A stretch of DNA of 64,000 bases from Eriocheir sinensis (GCF_024679095.1 NC_066549.1:7630995-7694994); one strand, 5' to 3'. Shown: positions 35,741-46,944, counted from the first letter of the stretch. Numbers and translations are program-made. Notes: generated from the letters alone by a model not told the origin.

Positions 35741-35936
35741 GCAGCGGTGCCAGATTGTCGTACTCAGCCGCTTATATTTCCCGGCTTCCTACCCCAAAAC
35801 TGTCTTATGGGCTCCAATATCGAAACTCATCTATAGTTATCGTTAAAAGAGTTAGATCCTGATGTTTCTTGGCAATAGTTAGGAGTTAGAAACCGGTAAA
35901 TACTATGCTCTGAGTACGATAATATGGCAACGGTGT
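35741..35936. mobile_element. MITE family M, copy 2
   Basis: Left end GCAGCGGTGCCAGATTGTCG is identical to that of the 1593 element. Right end GAGTACGATAATATGGCAAC (35912-35931) is its imperfect reverse complement. The 150-bp interior lacks the minisatellite of copy 1. Confidence 0.65.
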
Positions 35937-35937
35937 G

Positions 35938-36650
35938 AAGAAGACGGACCAAGATTTAAACAAAAGTGTCCACAGTATATATATATTTTTTCTCTTCTAA
36001 AGTAAAGGAGGCAGTTCAAGGGCTCACCAAAAAAGAGAAAATAAGAAAAAAGTTCGCATTTCTTCTATTACAGGAAAAAAATATATATAAAAAAGATCTT
36101 TACGAATGAAAATATCAGTTACTATATAAATGGCGTAGCGGCTGGGAACAACGAATGAGTGTTTTTTTTATAGTTTTTTTTAGTTAAGAAGACAGACCAA
36201 GAGTTAAACAAAAGTGCCCACAGTATATTTTTTTTTCTCTTTTAGTAAAGGAGGTAGTTCAAGGGCTCCCCCAATAAGAGAAAATAAAAAAAAGTTCGCA
36301 TTTCTTCTATTACAGGAAAAAATATATAAAAAAAGATCTTTACGAATGAAAATATCAAACTTACTATATAAATGGCGTAGCGGCTGGGAACAACGAATAA
36401 GTGTTTTTTTATAGTTTTTTTTTTAGTTAAGAAGACAGACCAAGAGTTCTACAAAAGTACCCACATTATATTTTTTTTTCTCTTTTAGTGAAGGAGGCAG
36501 TTCAAGGGCTCCCCCAATAAGAGAAAATAAAAAAAAGTTCACATTTCTTCTATTATAGGAAAAAAATATATATATAAAAGATATTTATGAATGAAAATAT
36601 CAAACTTACTTTATAAATGGCGTAGCGGCTGGGAACAAACGAATCAAATC
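35938..36650 (+). repeat. ~245-bp tandem repeat, 3 copies
   Basis: Copies start at 35938, 36186 and 36429 with AAGAAGACRGACCAAGA. Each contains AAAGGAGGCAGTTCAAGGGC, TTCGCATTTCTTCTATTACA and AAATGGCGTAGCGGCTGGGA. The AGGAGGCAGTTCAAGGG region resembles family S in antisense, so the unit seems to include an old inverted S copy. Confidence 0.85.
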
Positions 36651-36654
36651 ACCA

Positions 36655-36755
36655 CCTCTTCGGATTCTTTACAGGAGCAGCGAGCAGCGACCTTTTTTAT
36701 TGTTTCCTTTTTTTGTGCCCTTGTGCTGTCTCCTTTGCTGTAAAAAAAGCCTTTA
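36655..36755 (+). mobile_element. SINE-like family S, 5'-truncated copy
   Basis: Contains CAGGAGCAGCGAGCAGCGA, GTGCTGTCTCCTTTGCTGTA and A7. It directly follows the tandem block. Confidence 0.6.
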
Positions 36756-37020
36756 TTGACATCATGGCCTGGCTTGGGCTAGTATAATATTTTCCTTTAA
36801 TAGTGATACCTTAGGCTGGTTTAAAAGTCTAACACTGATACCTGAAGTTTATATTACTGCGCCTCCATTTACCTGCCAACGCAAAGGTATTCATTCAGGT
36901 AACAGGTAACACTAACGGCGCAGGTGTTAGCTATGGTACGTAACTACCACTTATCTGGGGTGTAGCTGGAGGAACATGGGCCACGCTGGGTGTATTATAG
37001 TGAAGATGTATGGTAGATAG
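36756..37020. other. Complex sequence, no feature
   Basis: Contains direct repeats of CAGGTAACAGGTAACA type. No gene recognised. Confidence 0.35.
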
Positions 37021-38110
37021 GTATGGTAGGTATGTAGGTGTATGACGTGTGTATCTTGGGTAAGTCGGGGTGCTAAAAGTGTATTGAGGTAGGTGGGGAT
37101 GTATCGGAGGTCAAGGTGGGTCGTCGAGTGTAGGCGGTGTGTATCGGAGCCTCGTTAGTGTTTCCGGGGTGCACTGTATATACGTATGAGCTGTGTGTTG
37201 TGTGTGCGTCGGGGTGCAAGTTTGTGTATCGGGGTGTATCGACGGCGTAGGTGGTGTGTCGGGGTGAATGAGCTGTGTGTTGTGTGTCTGGGTGAATGGG
37301 CGGTGTTATGTGTTGGTGTAGTTTGTGTATTGAGGTGTAGGTGGGTGTAGTTTGTGTATTGAGGTGTAGGTGGGTGTAATGGTGTTGCATGGACGATGTA
37401 GGTGGTGTGTTGGTGTATATCGGTGGTGTAGGTGGTTTGTATTGGTGGTGTGTTGGTGTATATCGGTGGTGTAGGTGGTTTGTATTGAGTGTTTGGGTGG
37501 TATAAGCTGGTGTGTTGGTGTATATCGGTAGTGTAGATGGTTTGTATTGGTGGTGTGTCGAGGGTGTATTGGTGGTGTATCGGTGGTGTGTTGGTGTATA
37601 TCGGTGGTGTAAGTGGTTTGTATTGAGTGTATGGGTGGTATAAGCTGGTGTGTTGGTGTATATTGGTGGTGTAGGTGGTGTATCGAGGGTGTATATTGGT
37701 GGTTTATCGAGAGTGTATTGGTGGTGTATCGGTGGTGTGTTGGTGTATATCGGTGATGTAGATGGTGTATATCGGCGGTGTAGGTGGTGTATTGGTGGTG
37801 TATCAGTGGTGCAGGTTGTGTGTGTGTGTGGTGTATGGGCGGTCGAGCGTGCAAGAACAAAGACTCGAGACGTTCCGAGGTCGTGGAAGGAAGGGCCTTG
37901 GGCTGCTTCCGGTAGTGGAGGTGATAGTGGCGGCGATGGTGGTGATGGTGGTGTTGTGGTGGTGATGCTGTGTTCCATGATTCCGGGCTTGTGGTGATGC
38001 ATGAGCCACGTGGCGCTTGTTGTATGCTTTCCTGGCGTGGCTGGTGGTGATGAGGGTGGTGGTGGTGGTGGTGGTGATGTGATGCGTGGTGGATGAAACA
38101 CGTGGATGGC
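37021..38110 (+). repeat. GT-rich minisatellite based on TATCGGTGGTGT
   Basis: Variants of GTGTTGGTGTATATCGGTGG and GTAGGTGGTTTGTATTG repeat irregularly. The longer block (about 37400-37510) is duplicated near 37505-37660. Thr/Pro/His-rich minus frames (342 and 184 codons) overlap in two phases, so they are compositional. The right end (37890-38090) is less regular. Confidence 0.8.
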
Positions 38111-38149
38111 GCAGTACTACAGGCATGGGTGATGATGTAAATAAGGGTC

Positions 38150-38340
38150 GTATTTTAAAACATTTCGTTGCCCAAGTTCACATATTTGACAAGGCTTTCG
38201 TAGGAGTTTTGGGCATTTCCAGGAGTAGATTTATGGCCCTGTTGGTAGTTTGACCCTTCTTCTGTACCGTGAACCTAAAGAAACACTCATTAGAACCCGA
38301 CTGACTCCCTCTTTGACCTCTAGAAATAGCTGATGTGAGA
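38150..38340 (+). repeat. Dispersed repeat family B, single copy
   Basis: CTTTCGTAGGAGTTTTGGGC, then GGTAGTTTGACCCTTCTTC, AACACTCATTAGAACCCGAC and CCTCTTTGACCTCTAGAAAT. The same order occurs four times in tandem at 45430-46060. Non-coding, about 180 bp. Confidence 0.6.
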
Positions 38341-38530
38341 ACCGAAAGTGTTTTATAATACCTACCTTAGACTTTTCATGGCGTGCTTCCGTGCTTCCTG
38401 TCTAATGGTCCCATGCATCGCTACCTTCCACACCCCTGCGTTTAACCTTCGTCGATTGGCTCTGATCAGCACAATGACCCAAGGCAGCCTCGCGTCGGCC
38501 GTGCTCTCAGACCCGTGACAACAGTGAGGG
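38341..38530. other. Complex sequence, moderate CpG
   Basis: Includes GATTGGCT (inverted CCAAT-type) near 38454. No gene recognised. Confidence 0.3.
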
Positions 38531-38726
38531 TCGGCAAAATCACCATATCATTGTACTCAGCACATTTTATTTTCCGGGTTCTGGCTCATAACTTGCAGGA
38601 AGACACCAGTAATTAACAGCTTCAACAGTAATTTTGACTTAATATCGTTCTTTGATTGGGGTACACGATAGTTTGGGTCTGAAGCTGGTCAATGCAATGT
38701 TGAGTACGATAATGTGGTAACGCTGA
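38531..38726. mobile_element. MITE family M, copy 3
   Basis: Left terminus CACCATATCATTGTACTCAG (38541-38560) and right terminus GAGTACGATAATGTGGTAAC (38702-38721) are imperfect inverted repeats, matching copies 1 and 2. Near the right end GGGTCTGAAGCTGGTCAATG resembles the same region of copy 1. Confidence 0.6.
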
Positions 38727-39148
38727 GGGCCGCGCAAGTCACCGAGCGGCACCCATCGCCTCGTTGCATCATGGGCGCGGCAGCAAGGCAAGAGCGCTCG
38801 CTGGCTGATCACTGTGTCAACAAGGCTCGGGGTCGCGCTGCGCACTTCCCAAGGCAACACGACGCGCCTCAGGCCAAACTAATGCTTATAGACATCCGTG
38901 GCTGGAGGCGGCTAGTGCTTGTTAGGAGGCCAAGCTCGGCCCCGCCAGGTGACGGATGCTCACACGCCAACAGCCAAGAAAAAGCCGCTTATCATCCGCT
39001 CATCGATGCGAAACACTTATACAACGGAAGCATCGAATATTCCCAACGCATAATCATATCAGGAACTTCCTCCGCCAGTTTCCGCAAGCAGGGATACACG
39101 AAGGCTCCGTGGTTGTTCCCTTTGTACTCTGGCAGACGAGGAAGATGA
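38727..39148 (+). other. CpG-rich sequence with a 144-codon open frame
   Basis: A plus frame from 38714 to 39148 has normal residue diversity (ARQERSLADHCVNKARGRAA, LIDAKHLYNGSIEYSQRIII) and is not a repeat product. No domain is recognised and its 5' end lies in the MITE terminus, so coding status is open. The DNA is notably CpG-rich (GGGTCGCGCTGCGCACTTCC). Confidence 0.25.
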
Positions 39149-39545
39149 CCGGGCCAGTGGGTAAATCAGGCAATGACCGGAAGTGAAAATGCACCAGCAG
39201 GAGACGTTTACCGCGCTGCCAAATGGCCCTGTAACACCCCCCCTCCCTCCCACATTACCCCCCCCTTGCACCCGTCTCCTTCGCGCAGCCCAAATGTCGT
39301 ACGTGCGTTCACACTTTCCACCTGTTCCCGCCACGCCCCTTCCTCCCCGGCTTATTAATAACAATAACACTGAGGACAACAATGACGTGATTATCCGCCG
39401 CTGTCGCCGGGTCGGTATTTTTTTCCATCGAGAGGTGAAGGAGAGGAAGAAGTGAGGAGTTAAAAGTCACACACTTCCTGCCCGCCCCGCGTCCGTTACT
39501 GCGCCGCGCCAAGGCCACGCGGCGAGGCGAGGAGGAGGAAGGGGA
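39149..39545. other. CpG-containing sequence with ETS/E2F/KLF-like motifs
   Basis: CCGGAAGTG near 39178, GTTCCCGCCACGCCCC near 39323 and GCGCCGCGCCAAGGCC near 39499. Reads like CpG-island sequence, but no exon is defined. Confidence 0.25.
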
Positions 39546-39824
39546 AGGGAGTGAGGCAAGGAGGAGGAGGAGTCTTGAGAATAAGGAATCAGGAAGTAGT
39601 ATACAGGGAAGGATGATCTGTCGGGAGTTCTCAGAGCGTTTAATGCCCTGACAGACTTAGGTTCTTCTGTTTACTTGTGTTTGTTTTGTATAGTTTTGAA
39701 GGGTAGGCAGAGAGAGATTGAAAATACAACAGTTAAATGGTCAGTCAGGTTACTCATACGTGTTTTTTTTTAAGATCTTACTTAGTGGGTTATGATAATT
39801 AAGTGTTGCATTCCTAAGTTGATT

Positions 39825-39881
<57 letters not shown>

Positions 39882-40540
39882 AACCCAAACGCCCATTCAC
39901 TCTTTCTATATAAGCAAGTTGCACTATTCCTGTCGCTCTTGCTTGAATTATGCATCACCGCAGTTCATGACGGAGGGACAAACTTGAACGTGAAGGACCA
40001 GATTAAGGCAACGATCGACCCAAAGCACGAACCCAGGAAATGAACGTCGGAATGCAAGGATAACAACACTTCCATTATCATACAACAACAATAATACTGA
40101 CGACAAGATGATAATAAATGGAAATAAAGGTTGAAAAGAAAGAGGATAAAGGGAAATAAAAGGAAAAGGAGGAAGATGACGACAGAAATAAAGAAAAAAC
40201 GAAGAAGTGGAAGAAAAGGAAGGAAAGGAAGCAGATAAATGGAAGAAAAGGAGAGAATAAAGGTAAAGAAATAAAAGGAAGAGGATGAATGGAAATAAAG
40301 AAAAGAAAACGAAGAGGAGAAAAAGAAAGAAAGAAAAAGAAGAAGAAAGAAACGTTAGAATGCAAGGACAAGGAGAGCATTCCCATTTTCTTACAACAAC
40401 AACAACAAAAACAAAAGCAAGGCGATATTGAGGAAGAGATAAAGAAAAAAAAGAAAAAGGAAGAGGAAAAGAAAACATATTGAATTTCACTAGTCAAGAA
40501 CACGTATAGATTTTGCTTCCCCTGTATTTGTTTTTGTTTT
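39546..40540. repeat. Mixed region, (GA)n and a duplicated purine block
   Basis: Complex sequence to 39826, (GA)n at 39830-39878, complex sequence with CTATATAAG at 39907 (TATA-like), then purine-rich DNA. GGAATGCAAGGATAACAACA (40049) recurs diverged at 40355, a ~306-bp tandem duplication. Confidence 0.5.
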
Positions 40541-40541
40541 A

Positions 40542-41160
<619 letters not shown>

Positions 41161-41960
41161 GAGAGAGTAAGTTGAAGGAGGAGGAGGAGGAAGAGTAGGA
41201 GGAAAGGGGGTAAGGGAGTTAGTTCCGGACACATTGGCTTCCGGAAACGATATTAATGTGTCACCCAGGATGCGGATACGGCCAGGAGGAGGAGAAGCAG
41301 GAGGAGGAGGAGGAGAAGGAGGAGAAGGAGGAGGAAATGATGATAAAGGAAAATATGGTTGTGAAGGAGGACGAGGAGAGGAAGAGAAGGAGGAGATTCT
41401 CAGAAGGAAAGACGAGGAAGAAAGAGAAGAATTAAGAGGAGGAGGAGGAGGAGGAGGAGGAGGAGGAGGAGGAGGAAGAAAAGAGGGGAGAAGGATGAGA
41501 AAGAGAGGCAAAGGAGGAAAAAGAAAGATAGAAGATGAGAAAAATGAAGGGGAAGAAAAGAATGAAGTGAAGGAAGAAAGGAGGAAATGGAGAAGAAAGA
41601 AAGAACAGGAGGAGGAGGAGGAGGAAACGATAAAAAAAGGGAACGATGGAGGAGAAGGAGGAAAGGAAGAGAAGGAGGGAGGAGAAAAAAAAAGATAATG
41701 GAAGACTCAAGAAGGAAGTAAAAATGAGAAAAAAATAGAAGGGGGAAGAAAAGAGTGAACAAGGAAGAGAAGAAAGGGACGAAGGAGGAAAGAGAGGAGA
41801 AAAAGAAGAGGAGGAGGAAGAAAAAAAAGAAAAATAATGGAAGACTCAAGAAGAAAGTAAAAATGAGAACAAGGAAGTAAAGAAAGGGAACGAAGGTGGA
41901 AAGAGAGGAGAAGAAAAAGAAGAGCAGGAGGAGGAGGAGGAGGAGGAGGAGGAGGAGGGT
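41161..41960 (+). repeat. Polypurine tract
   Basis: Nearly pure A/G. AATGGAAGACTCAAGAAG and AAGTAAAAATGAGAA recur near 41697 and 41836, marking a ~139-bp duplication. (AGG)n at 41440-41476 and 41930-41957. Confidence 0.8.
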
Positions 41961-42560
41961 ATCATGGCCACTCCACACACAATTTTATCATCTCACATTT
42001 TATCCTTATTCTCTCTCCTCTCACCTTCTTTAATCCCTCGTTTATTTCTCTCCCTCTTTCGTTACTCCTATGATTCACCCTCATTATCCCATCCACTAAT
42101 TATCACATCCACCTCTTCCTCTTCCTCCTCCTCCTCTTCCTCTTCTTGTTTGGTTGTGTTATTTTTCCTCGTTTTTTTCCTCCTCCTCCTCCTCGCCTAC
42201 GTTCTTTCTTTAGTTTATGCTTCGCTTTTCCTCCTCCTCCTCCTCCTCCTCCGGGAAGCGCGTCGTTAGGGGCATTAATTGTCTCGCTGCTGCTGCCATT
42301 GTTGTCTTCATGACGTCATTGCTGATGCTGACTATTATTATTATTATTATGATTATTATTATTATTATTATTATCATTATTATTATTACCGTTATCATTA
42401 ATCTGTACTTCTATCACCGCCATCACCCCCATCCCCACCACCACTACTACTACTACTACTACTTCTACTATTACTATAGATTTATATTACTACTACTACT
42501 ACTACTACACTAATATAACTACTACTACTACTACTACTACACTAATATCACTACAACATA
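41961..42560 (+). repeat. Pyrimidine tract, (CCT)n, (TTA)n, (CTA)n
   Basis: CCT runs (42114-42250), a 60-bp complex segment with a perfect CRE TGACGTCA at 42311-42318, then ATT and CTA trinucleotide arrays. Confidence 0.8.
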
Positions 42561-42669
42561 AATGATACCTCCACCCATGTTTATTTTCCCGACACAATCA
42601 TGGAGGGCTCCACTACTTCAATTCACATCATTAGTATTGAAAACAAGATAACTATGATAGCAGCAACAG

Positions 42670-42935
42670 TAATGGTTTATAGTAACAGGTGGTGGTGGTG
42701 GTGGTGACTGTGAGAGCGGTGGTGGTGATGAGGGTGATGATGTCGACTGTGGGAGCGGTGATGGTGGTGGTGGTGTGTGTGGGAGCGGCGCGGCGTCATT
42801 ACAACACTTCCTGAGCGCCTTCCTTCCTGCGCCGCCTCCTGGCCGCGCCGCGCGTCACCATCCGGGTCGGGGCAGGAAATAAAGACACCGAGGAAATATC
42901 CGCGTGTTACCGTGCTGACGTCACGGGGGGGGGGG
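42670..42935. promoter_or_regulatory. CpG-rich island with CRE and ETS-like sites
   Basis: (GGT)n leads into GCGGCGCGGCGTCATTACAA, ACTTCCTG and CCTTCCTG, GGCCGCGCCGCGCGTCACC, CAGGAAATA and a perfect CRE TGACGTCA (42916-42923). Looks like a promoter-type island. No exon is visible before the repeats resume at 42935. Confidence 0.35.
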
Positions 42936-43017
42936 AGAGAGAGTAATGAAGGAATATTTGGATCAGAGTGAATTTTATTGCGGTGTTGTCTCAAGTGTGA
43001 ATTTTAATTGTTCTTGC

Positions 43018-43054
<37 letters not shown>

Positions 43055-43100
43055 ATGAAGGAATATTTGGATCAGAGTGAATTTCTTGAATCTGCGGTGT

Positions 43101-43171
<71 letters not shown>

Positions 43172-43206
43172 ACAAGGAATATTTGGATCAGAGTGAATTT
43201 TTTAGG

Positions 43207-43272
<66 letters not shown>

Positions 43273-43350
43273 ATGAAGGAATATTTGGAACAGAGTGAAT
43301 TTTATTGCGGTATTATTTCTCTAGTGAATTTAAATTGTTCTTGCACCGCC
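42936..43350 (+). repeat. Composite array: (GA)n blocks alternating with a fixed spacer
   Basis: TAATGAAGGAATATTTGGAT (or a close variant) follows a GA block at 42943, 43053, 43170 and 43271, each followed by CAGAGTGAATTT. GA blocks occupy about 43021-43052, 43102-43169 and 43208-43270. The spacer varies in length at its 3' side. Confidence 0.85.
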
Positions 43351-43367
43351 TTATATTGATTGACTGA

Positions 43368-43402
<35 letters not shown>

Positions 43403-43581
43403 AAAACAGATGCAGTACGCCACAACACGTATAAGACACGAACGACAACTTTTGACTTAACCCTCACTACAAACTCTCCCTTCCTAAGCCATCATTCCTC
43501 TGAGACTAGTTCCAACACTATCAACGTGCCACTGATGCCGGTCTCGTTCCCTTAAGATCTTCAATTGAACCATTTTACGCG
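43368..43581. other. (GT)n and complex sequence
   Basis: (GT)n at 43369-43398, then non-repetitive sequence without a recognised gene. Confidence 0.4.
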
Positions 43582-43740
43582 TATCAGGTCACCTCTCCTC
43601 CCGAAACTGACCTCTCTTTTTGGCCACTCCTATGTACTCTATTCGGGAGCGGTAAGTAGCGGGCTTTTTTTTTTTTTTTCATTATTGTTTTCTTTTTTTT
43701 TTACACCCTTGAACTGTCTCCTCTGTAAAAAAAAAAAAAG
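43582..43740 (+). mobile_element. SINE-like family S copy
   Basis: GTATCAGGTCACCTCTCCTC, GTAGCGGGC with a T-run, GAACTGTCTCCTCTGTAA and an A-run. Confidence 0.65.
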
Positions 43741-43896
43741 GCTACATCCAGGACATTAGCTTTTTGTTGTCTGTCGGTAAAAGTATGGCGGAAAAAGGCG
43801 AGGGAGGAAAGTGAGAGAGTGAAGTGTGTGGAACATAGCGAAAGCGTTGTTTTTATTTACCACTTATTTTTTAGTTAGTGAGAAATCTTGGAATAT

Positions 43897-43956
<60 letters not shown>

Positions 43957-44189
43957 GTCTTTCTACATCGCTTACTCAGTATCTGTATATAGCTGTCTCT
44001 CTGTCTGTCTGATTGTCTCTCTGTCTGTCCTTGAGTGCTATTATATCCATCGGCTTATTGGTCTGTTTGTTGATGCTTGTCTGCTTGTGTGTCTGTCTCT
44101 ATATTCGTCCATCTGCGTTAGTATTTGTATCTGTCTGTATTTCTGTCTGTCTCCATGTTAGTTAATCAATCGTTACAAGTTTGCGGGTT
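43741..44189. repeat. (CT)n and degenerate (CTGT)n
   Basis: (CT)n at about 43897-43952, then CTGTCTGT-type repeats to 44160. Confidence 0.75.
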
Positions 44190-44865
44190 TGTATTAGCGG
44201 ATGGTGAAGGAATAGGGGGTTGGCGGCGGCGAGTGAGTGTAGCGATGCGCCCCCTGCCGTATGCTCCCCGTTTTTTAGATGATGAGGGAATATAGGGGGT
44301 TGAGGCGGCGAGTGAGTGTAGCGATGCGCCCCCTGCCGTATGCTCCCCGTTAGTTAAATGATGAGGGTTAGTTAGATGATGAGGAATATAGGGGGTTGGC
44401 GGCGGCGAGTGAGTGTAGCGATGCGCCCCCTGCCGTATGCTCCCCGTTAGTTAGATGATGAGGGAAGGGGGAGGGGGAGGGAATATAGGGGGTGGAGGCT
44501 GCGAGTGAGTGTAGCGATGCGCCCCCTGCCGTATGCTCCCCGTTAGTTAGATGATGAGGGAAGGGGGAGGGGGAGGGAATATAGGGGTGGCGGCGGCAGT
44601 GAGTGTAGCGATGCGCCCCCTGCCGTATGCTCCCCGTTAGTTAGATGATGAGGGAAGGGGGAGGGAGAGGGAATATAGGGGGTTGGCGGCGGCGAGTGAG
44701 TGTAGCGATGCGCCCCCTGCCGTATGCTCCCCGTTAGTTAGATGATGAGGGAAGGGGAAGGGAGAGGGAATATAGGGGGTTGGCGGCGGCGAGTGAGTGT
44801 AGCGATGCGCCCCCTGCCGTATGCTCCCCGTTAGTTAGATGATGAGGGAAGGGGGAGGTGAGGGA
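44190..44865 (+). repeat. GC-rich ~97-bp minisatellite, 7 copies
   Basis: TGTAGCGATGCGCCCCCTGC lies at 44238, 44318, 44413, 44510, 44603, 44701 and 44799. It is flanked by CGGCGGCGAGTGAG and CCGTATGCTCCCCGTTAGTT, and linked by GATGATGAGGGAAGGGGGAG. The first unit is shorter. Unusually GC-rich for this window. Confidence 0.9.
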
Positions 44866-45199
44866 GTTTTGTTGTTATTTGCTGATTATTAATGTTGCTC
44901 TGCTGCTTAGTGTGTTAATTTGTCCGTCATTTACTTCAGACTTTCCCTTTTTGAAACTGATTAGTGTAACACAAAAGCCAACGCCCACCTGTTAACTCAT
45001 TAGATAATGATTTTTGTCCCTTACCTTTATTTCTTTTCTTTTTACTTTATTGACACTTTTTTTCTTTTTACTGTCATTTTTTTCTACTTTACTGTAACTA
45101 TTTCCTTTTTTTTTTTTTTCATTTCCATGTCCGTTAATCGAGTGACTATGTTTGGGTCTGCATATATTTTTTTCCCCTTGATGCCTTCTTATGGATGTC

Positions 45200-45248
<49 letters not shown>

Positions 45249-45429
45249 TCAGTAAAACGCATCGCACCTGTGTTGACCTTTAACCTAAGCATCCGTTTCT
45301 CATTCGTCGCTACCTTCTCTGTTTCTCGCGTTTCTCTGTGACATTCTCAATCGGACGCCGAGGCATGTCCTTCCCATCCTCGTAACTGATCCTTCCACTT
45401 TTTTCTTTGTCGATTTTGCGAAGACTAAA
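44866..45429. other. T-rich and complex sequence with (AAT)n
   Basis: (AAT)n at 45202-45247, otherwise non-repetitive. No gene. Confidence 0.4.
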
Positions 45430-45974
45430 AGAAAGCAAATGGCCCATATTCTTAACCACAACGAGGCTTACACGCTCATATTTTTTAAGTCTTTCGTAGA
45501 GGTTGTTGTGAGTATTTTATGTGTAGTTTATGAGCCTAGTTTGATAAAGAAAAAAATATATATATAACACATTCTTAATCACGACGAGGCTTACACACCC
45601 ACATTTTTAAAGTCTTTCGTAGAGGTTATTGTGAGTATTTTTATGAGTAGTTTATGAGCCTGGTGATAGTTTGACAAGGCATCTGCACCATGAATGTGAA
45701 AAAAGAACTTATGAGAACCCAACTGATCTCCTCTTTGTCTTTCGTAGAGGTTGTTGTGAGTATTTTTATGGGTAGTTTATGAGCCTGGTGATAGTTTGAC
45801 AAGGCATCTGCGCTATGAATGTGACCCCCCCTCCCCCCCCCCCCCCACACACACACACTTACGAGAACCCTACTGATCTCCTCTATGTCTTTCGTAGAGG
45901 TTGTTGTGAGTATTTTTATGGGTAGTTTATGAGCCTAGTGATAGTTTGACAAGGGATCTGCACTATGAATGTGA

Positions 45975-46005
<31 letters not shown>

Positions 46006-46060
46006 TATGAGAACCCTGCTAATCTCCTTTGTGGCCTTTGGAGGTAATGAATGGTAGGGA
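45430..46060 (+). repeat. Repeat family B, four tandem copies
   Basis: GTCTTTCGTAGAGGTTRTTG lies near 45489, 45612, 45738 and 45887. Copies continue GTAGTTTATGAGCCTRGTGA, GTTTGACAAGGCATCTGC and TGAGAACCC. Copies 3 and 4 carry a C-run plus (CA)n between the two halves, and these repeats have expanded separately in each. Confidence 0.8.
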
Positions 46061-46190
46061 GAGCCAAATGCGTCTGAGAATACGTTTTTTCAGACTGACG
46101 CAAAGCTTACACCGGAGGCCTTAACGAAGCCTGCCTCCGTTATGTGAACCAAGCAGGAACACACAGCGGCCTTCAGTGACTCAAAAGAAG

Positions 46191-46239
<49 letters not shown>

Positions 46240-46375
46240 CCTGCCGTAGTAAAAGTCTAAAATATTCTCCAACACTACCTGGTAAACTTTCTCCACACAG
46301 GATAGCCTACTCCTAGCCTAGCCTATCCCTCACCAGAATTAAAAAAAAAAAAAAAATAGGACAACTTAGCTCTTA

Positions 46376-46408
<33 letters not shown>

Positions 46409-46577
46409 ATCCTCCTAAGAATCAGGTTCCTCAAGTCACGTTCGTTATTTACTTCCTTCACATTTTTATATTCTTTTTTTTTATTCTTTGCATTGTTTGG
46501 TATTCCGACAAATATATATCCTCATGTTTTGCGGCGTTATTTCCCTTGCATGAGTTTTAAATGTTCTTGCACCTCCT

Positions 46578-46579
<2 letters not shown>
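46061..46579. repeat. Complex sequence with two (AC)n arrays
   Basis: (AC)n at about 46193-46237 and 46379-46406. AAATGTTCTTGCACC near 46558 is also found at 43003 and 43330. No gene. Confidence 0.5.
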
Positions 46580-46609
<30 letters not shown>

Positions 46610-46909
46610 ATTTACCTAGTTGTAGTTTTACAGGGCCTGGGCTTTACGCTCGAGTGGTCCCGTCTCCGTATCTACATTTATCCAACTTTTCCTTAAAGCT
46701 TTGCACACTCCCGCCGATACTATATCCTCACTTAGTCTGTTCCAAACCTCTATATTTCTTTATGTCTCTCAAGCATCTTCCCTTCCTCAGTTTCTTACTT
46801 TGTCCTCTTGTGTTCCTGGTGGTAATTTCTTCTTTTAGTAGTAACTCCTGGTTGTCTACTTCTTCCATTTTGCTCAATAATTTGTAGATTTGTATTAGGT
46901 TTCCCCTTT

Positions 46910-46943
<34 letters not shown>
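46580..46943 (-). mobile_element. LINE fragment bounded by (CA)n on both sides
   Basis: Minus strand: after (AC)n (46943-46912) an RT C-terminal region reads GNLIQIYKLLSKMEEV and LRKGRCLRDIKKYRGLEQTK, and then, past a stop, GGSVQSFKEKLDKCRYGD. The 3' UTR contains GGCCCTGTAAAACTACAAC and ends TAGGTAAATA followed by (AC)n (46609-46582). The 3' end type (TAGGTAAATAC) differs from families I-IV, so this is a fifth LINE family. Only about 300 bp survive, flanked by the same dinucleotide in the same phase. Confidence 0.8.

Positions 46944-46944
<1 letters not shown>

Noticed and set aside
37073..38101. 342-codon Thr/Pro/His-rich frame, mucin-like
   Set aside because: The complement of a GT-rich minisatellite; overlapping frames are also open and no signal peptide or domain is present.
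42936..43350. CRISPR-like appearance of repeats and spacers
   Set aside because: Spacers are the same sequence and the alternating element is (GA)n; the DNA is eukaryotic. The same applies to 55787-56363.
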